DNA of 7,151 nucleotides from Deltaproteobacteria bacterium (lineage in GTDB: Bacteria > Desulfobacterota > Desulfobulbia > Desulfobulbales > BM004): positions 1 through 7,151 of the forward strand of contig JAFDCR010000131.1 in NCBI GenBank assembly GCA_019312685.1, read 5' to 3'. How positions within the stretch are numbered: position 1 is the stretch's first letter; the number at the start of each line of letters is the position of its first letter. Made by a program: the position numbers and the translations under genes. The notes beneath the pieces are model-generated. The model worked only from the letters and a program-made list of their open reading frames with translations. It had not been told where the DNA came from and did not search any database. Positions 5,703 through 7,151 of this stretch are shown here, in pieces.

Positions 5703-7151
5703 ATGTCCCTTTTAGTTATAGGAAGCCTTCTTGGCGGGTTAGGTCTTTTTCAACTGGGCATGCTGCTCATGACCGACGGATTGAAACTCGCCGCGGGCAA
5801 GACTCTGCGGAATATTCTGGAGAATTCAACAAGAACACCGATACGGGGTGTTTTGTCCGGTGCCCTTATCACCTCAATGGTTCAGTCTTCAAGTGCGGTG
5901 ACGGTTGCAACGATCGGTTTTGTCAATGCCGGCCTCATGAAGCTTGGACAGGCTGTTTCCGTTATTTATGGCAGCAATATCGGCACCACCATGACCAGTT
6001 GGCTTGTGGCCCTCATCGGCTTTAAGCTGAATATAAAGTTATTTGCCTTGCCGGCAATCGGCCTGGGCATGATGTTCAGACTTTTAAAGGGACCCGGTAA
6101 ACAGGGAGCCATCGGTGAAGCAGTTGCCGGTTTCGGTGTATTTTTCATGGGGATTGATGTTCTGAAGGCAAGCTTTGAAGGGATGGGGGCCGGATTACAG
6201 CTAACAAATATCGGCGGTGGGGGCTTAACCGGTGTGCTTCTGTTTCTAACGGTTGGTTTTTTGCTTACCCTCATAATGCAGTCTTCGAGTGCTGCCCTGG
6301 CAGTAGCCCTTACGGCCGCCGCCGGGGGTGTCGTGCCGCTTCAGGACGCGGCTGCTGTGGTAATCGGGGCAAATGTCGGCACGACTTCAACAGCGGCCCT
6401 GGCTGTTATCGGTGCGACCCCGAACGCCAAAAGAGTTGCAGCCGCCCATGTGGCATTCAATATCATAACCGGCATTGTGGCTCTCGCACTCCTGCCGCTG
6501 CTGTTGAAATTTCTCGCAACGCTCCGGATGCTGCTTGGGCAGGATGGTGGTTCAGTGACAATCCTTGCCATGTTCCATACCCTCTTCAATATTCTGGGCG
6601 TTCTGCTGCTTTGGCCCTTTACCAAGATGTTGATTCACCGTCTTAAAAAACTGTTTCGCAGCGCTGAAGAAGATGAAGCCAAACCTGTATATTTGGATAG
6701 AAATGTTATCTCCACACCTGTACTGGCCATGCATGCCCTGGAAAAAGAACTTGTCCGCCTGGGTAAAATTGCCATACGTATGGCTAAGGCATCATTAAGC
6801 ATTGAGACCAGAGAGAGTCCCCAATTGGTGAAAGATAAAGCTGTTTTTGACCAACTGGAATTTTCGGTTGCTGATTTTGTGTACCGCATGCAGCGCAGTC
6901 ACCTGCCGGCAGATCTTGACGATGCATTGCCAAGCTGCCTGCGGATTACCGGTTATTATGCCTCAATGACTGAACTTGCCGAGTTGATTGCGGAAAAACA
7001 GAGTGAAATCAAGACATTGCAAGATGTTGGCGTTGCTGAACTGCTCAACAATTTTAAGGGAACAGTGGTGAAGATGATCAAATCATCTGATGTTGAACGG
7101 GAAGGCTACAGTCTTGAAATGTGTGAAGACAGTCTGCAGAAGGTCATCGAC
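5703..7151 (+). CDS. Na+/phosphate cotransporter family protein with PhoU-like domain (3' end cut by window edge)
   Basis: Integral membrane transporter of the Na/Pi (NptA, SLC34-like) family; 483 residues are visible and the frame is open to the edge. Two inverted half-repeats are clear: QSSSA at 61-65 followed by GSNIGTT at 90-96, and QSSSA at 193-197 followed by GANVGTT at 222-228. These QSSS motifs form the substrate and Na+ site in the family. About eight hydrophobic segments fill residues 1-310. A basic stretch (KMLIHRLKKLFR) leads to a soluble helical part from about 335 on, matching the PhoU-like domain often fused to bacterial members; its end is missing. ATG 5703 has GGAA 7 nt upstream and lies 20 bp after the Sec-rhodanese stop, so the two are probably one operon. 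Phosphate is the default substrate; a different oxyanion cannot be ruled out. Confidence 0.93.
   Translation, partial: MSLLVIGSLLGGLGLFQLGMLLMTDGLKLAAGKTLRNILENSTRTPIRGVLSGALITSMVQSSSAVTVATIGFVNAGLMKLGQAVSVIYGSNIGTTMTSWLVALIGFKLNIKLFALPAIGLGMMFRLLKGPGKQGAIGEAVAGFGVFFMGIDVLKASFEGMGAGLQLTNIGGGGLTGVLLFLTVGFLLTLIMQSSSAALAVALTAAAGGVVPLQDAAAVVIGANVGTTSTAALAVIGATPNAKRVAAAHVAFNIITGIVALALLPLLLKFLATLRMLLGQDGGSVTILAMFHTLFNILGVLLLWPFTKMLIHRLKKLFRSAEEDEAKPVYLDRNVISTPVLAMHALEKELVRLGKIAIRMAKASLSIETRESPQLVKDKAVFDQLEFSVADFVYRMQRSHLPADLDDALPSCLRITGYYASMTELAELIAEKQSEIKTLQDVGVAELLNNFKGTVVKMIKSSDVEREGYSLEMCEDSLQKVID

Noticed and set aside
5699..6025. Plus-strand frame of 108 codons beginning at 5699
   Set aside because: It is a shadow of the Na/Pi transporter frame that starts at 5703 and runs to the window edge with clear QSSSA motifs.

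Overview
The window carries seven protein genes on both strands and looks like ordinary chromosome of an anaerobic, selenium-using bacterium. No transposase, phage gene, CRISPR array, tRNA or rRNA was seen. A Desulfobacterota (deltaproteobacterial, perhaps Desulfobulbales-like) origin fits the gene mix of cytoplasmic-type [NiFe] hydrogenase, ferritin-like diiron protein, Mth938 protein and selenoprotein. That assignment is inference from gene content only.

Layout: (1) positions 1-851, minus strand: the small subunit of a [NiFe] hydrogenase without a Tat signal, cut by the left edge; its ORF is open to the edge. (2) 1069-2115, minus: class I fructose-1,6-bisphosphatase, with a near-consensus promoter at 2173-2201. 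(3) 2116-2423: a 308-bp gap holding that promoter, an AT-rich inverted repeat, and a three-tier hairpin of about 97 nt ending in a T-run directly behind the next gene. (4) 2424-3212, minus: a two-gene unit, a pyridoxamine-phosphate-oxidase-like flavin-binding protein followed 3 bp later by an Mth938-domain protein. (5) 3381-4202, plus: a membrane-anchored alpha/beta hydrolase, divergent from the pair before it. (6) 4221-4655, minus: an unrecognised two-helix membrane protein, convergent with the hydrolase. (7) 4840-5682, plus: a rhodanese fused to a ferritin-like diiron domain. (8) 5703 to the right edge, plus: a Na+/phosphate cotransporter family protein with the start of a PhoU-like domain.

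The most interesting item is gene 7. A simple ORF caller splits it at an in-frame TGA (5059-5061), but this TGA stands exactly where rhodanese has its catalytic cysteine. The reading frame continues without a break through the active-site loop, the rest of the rhodanese fold and a complete diiron four-helix domain. A stem-loop with a GGUC apical loop lies at the right distance behind the TGA to be a bacterial SECIS element. The gene is therefore best read as a selenoprotein, a selenocysteine rhodanese fused to a rubrerythrin-like domain, followed 20 bp later by a Na/Pi-type transporter gene.

The genes do not form one pathway. The hydrogenase and FBPase suggest hydrogen oxidation and gluconeogenesis or sugar-phosphate synthesis. 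The Sec-rhodanese/ferritin protein suggests sulfur, selenium or peroxide chemistry. The PPOX-like and Mth938 pair is co-transcribed but of unknown role.
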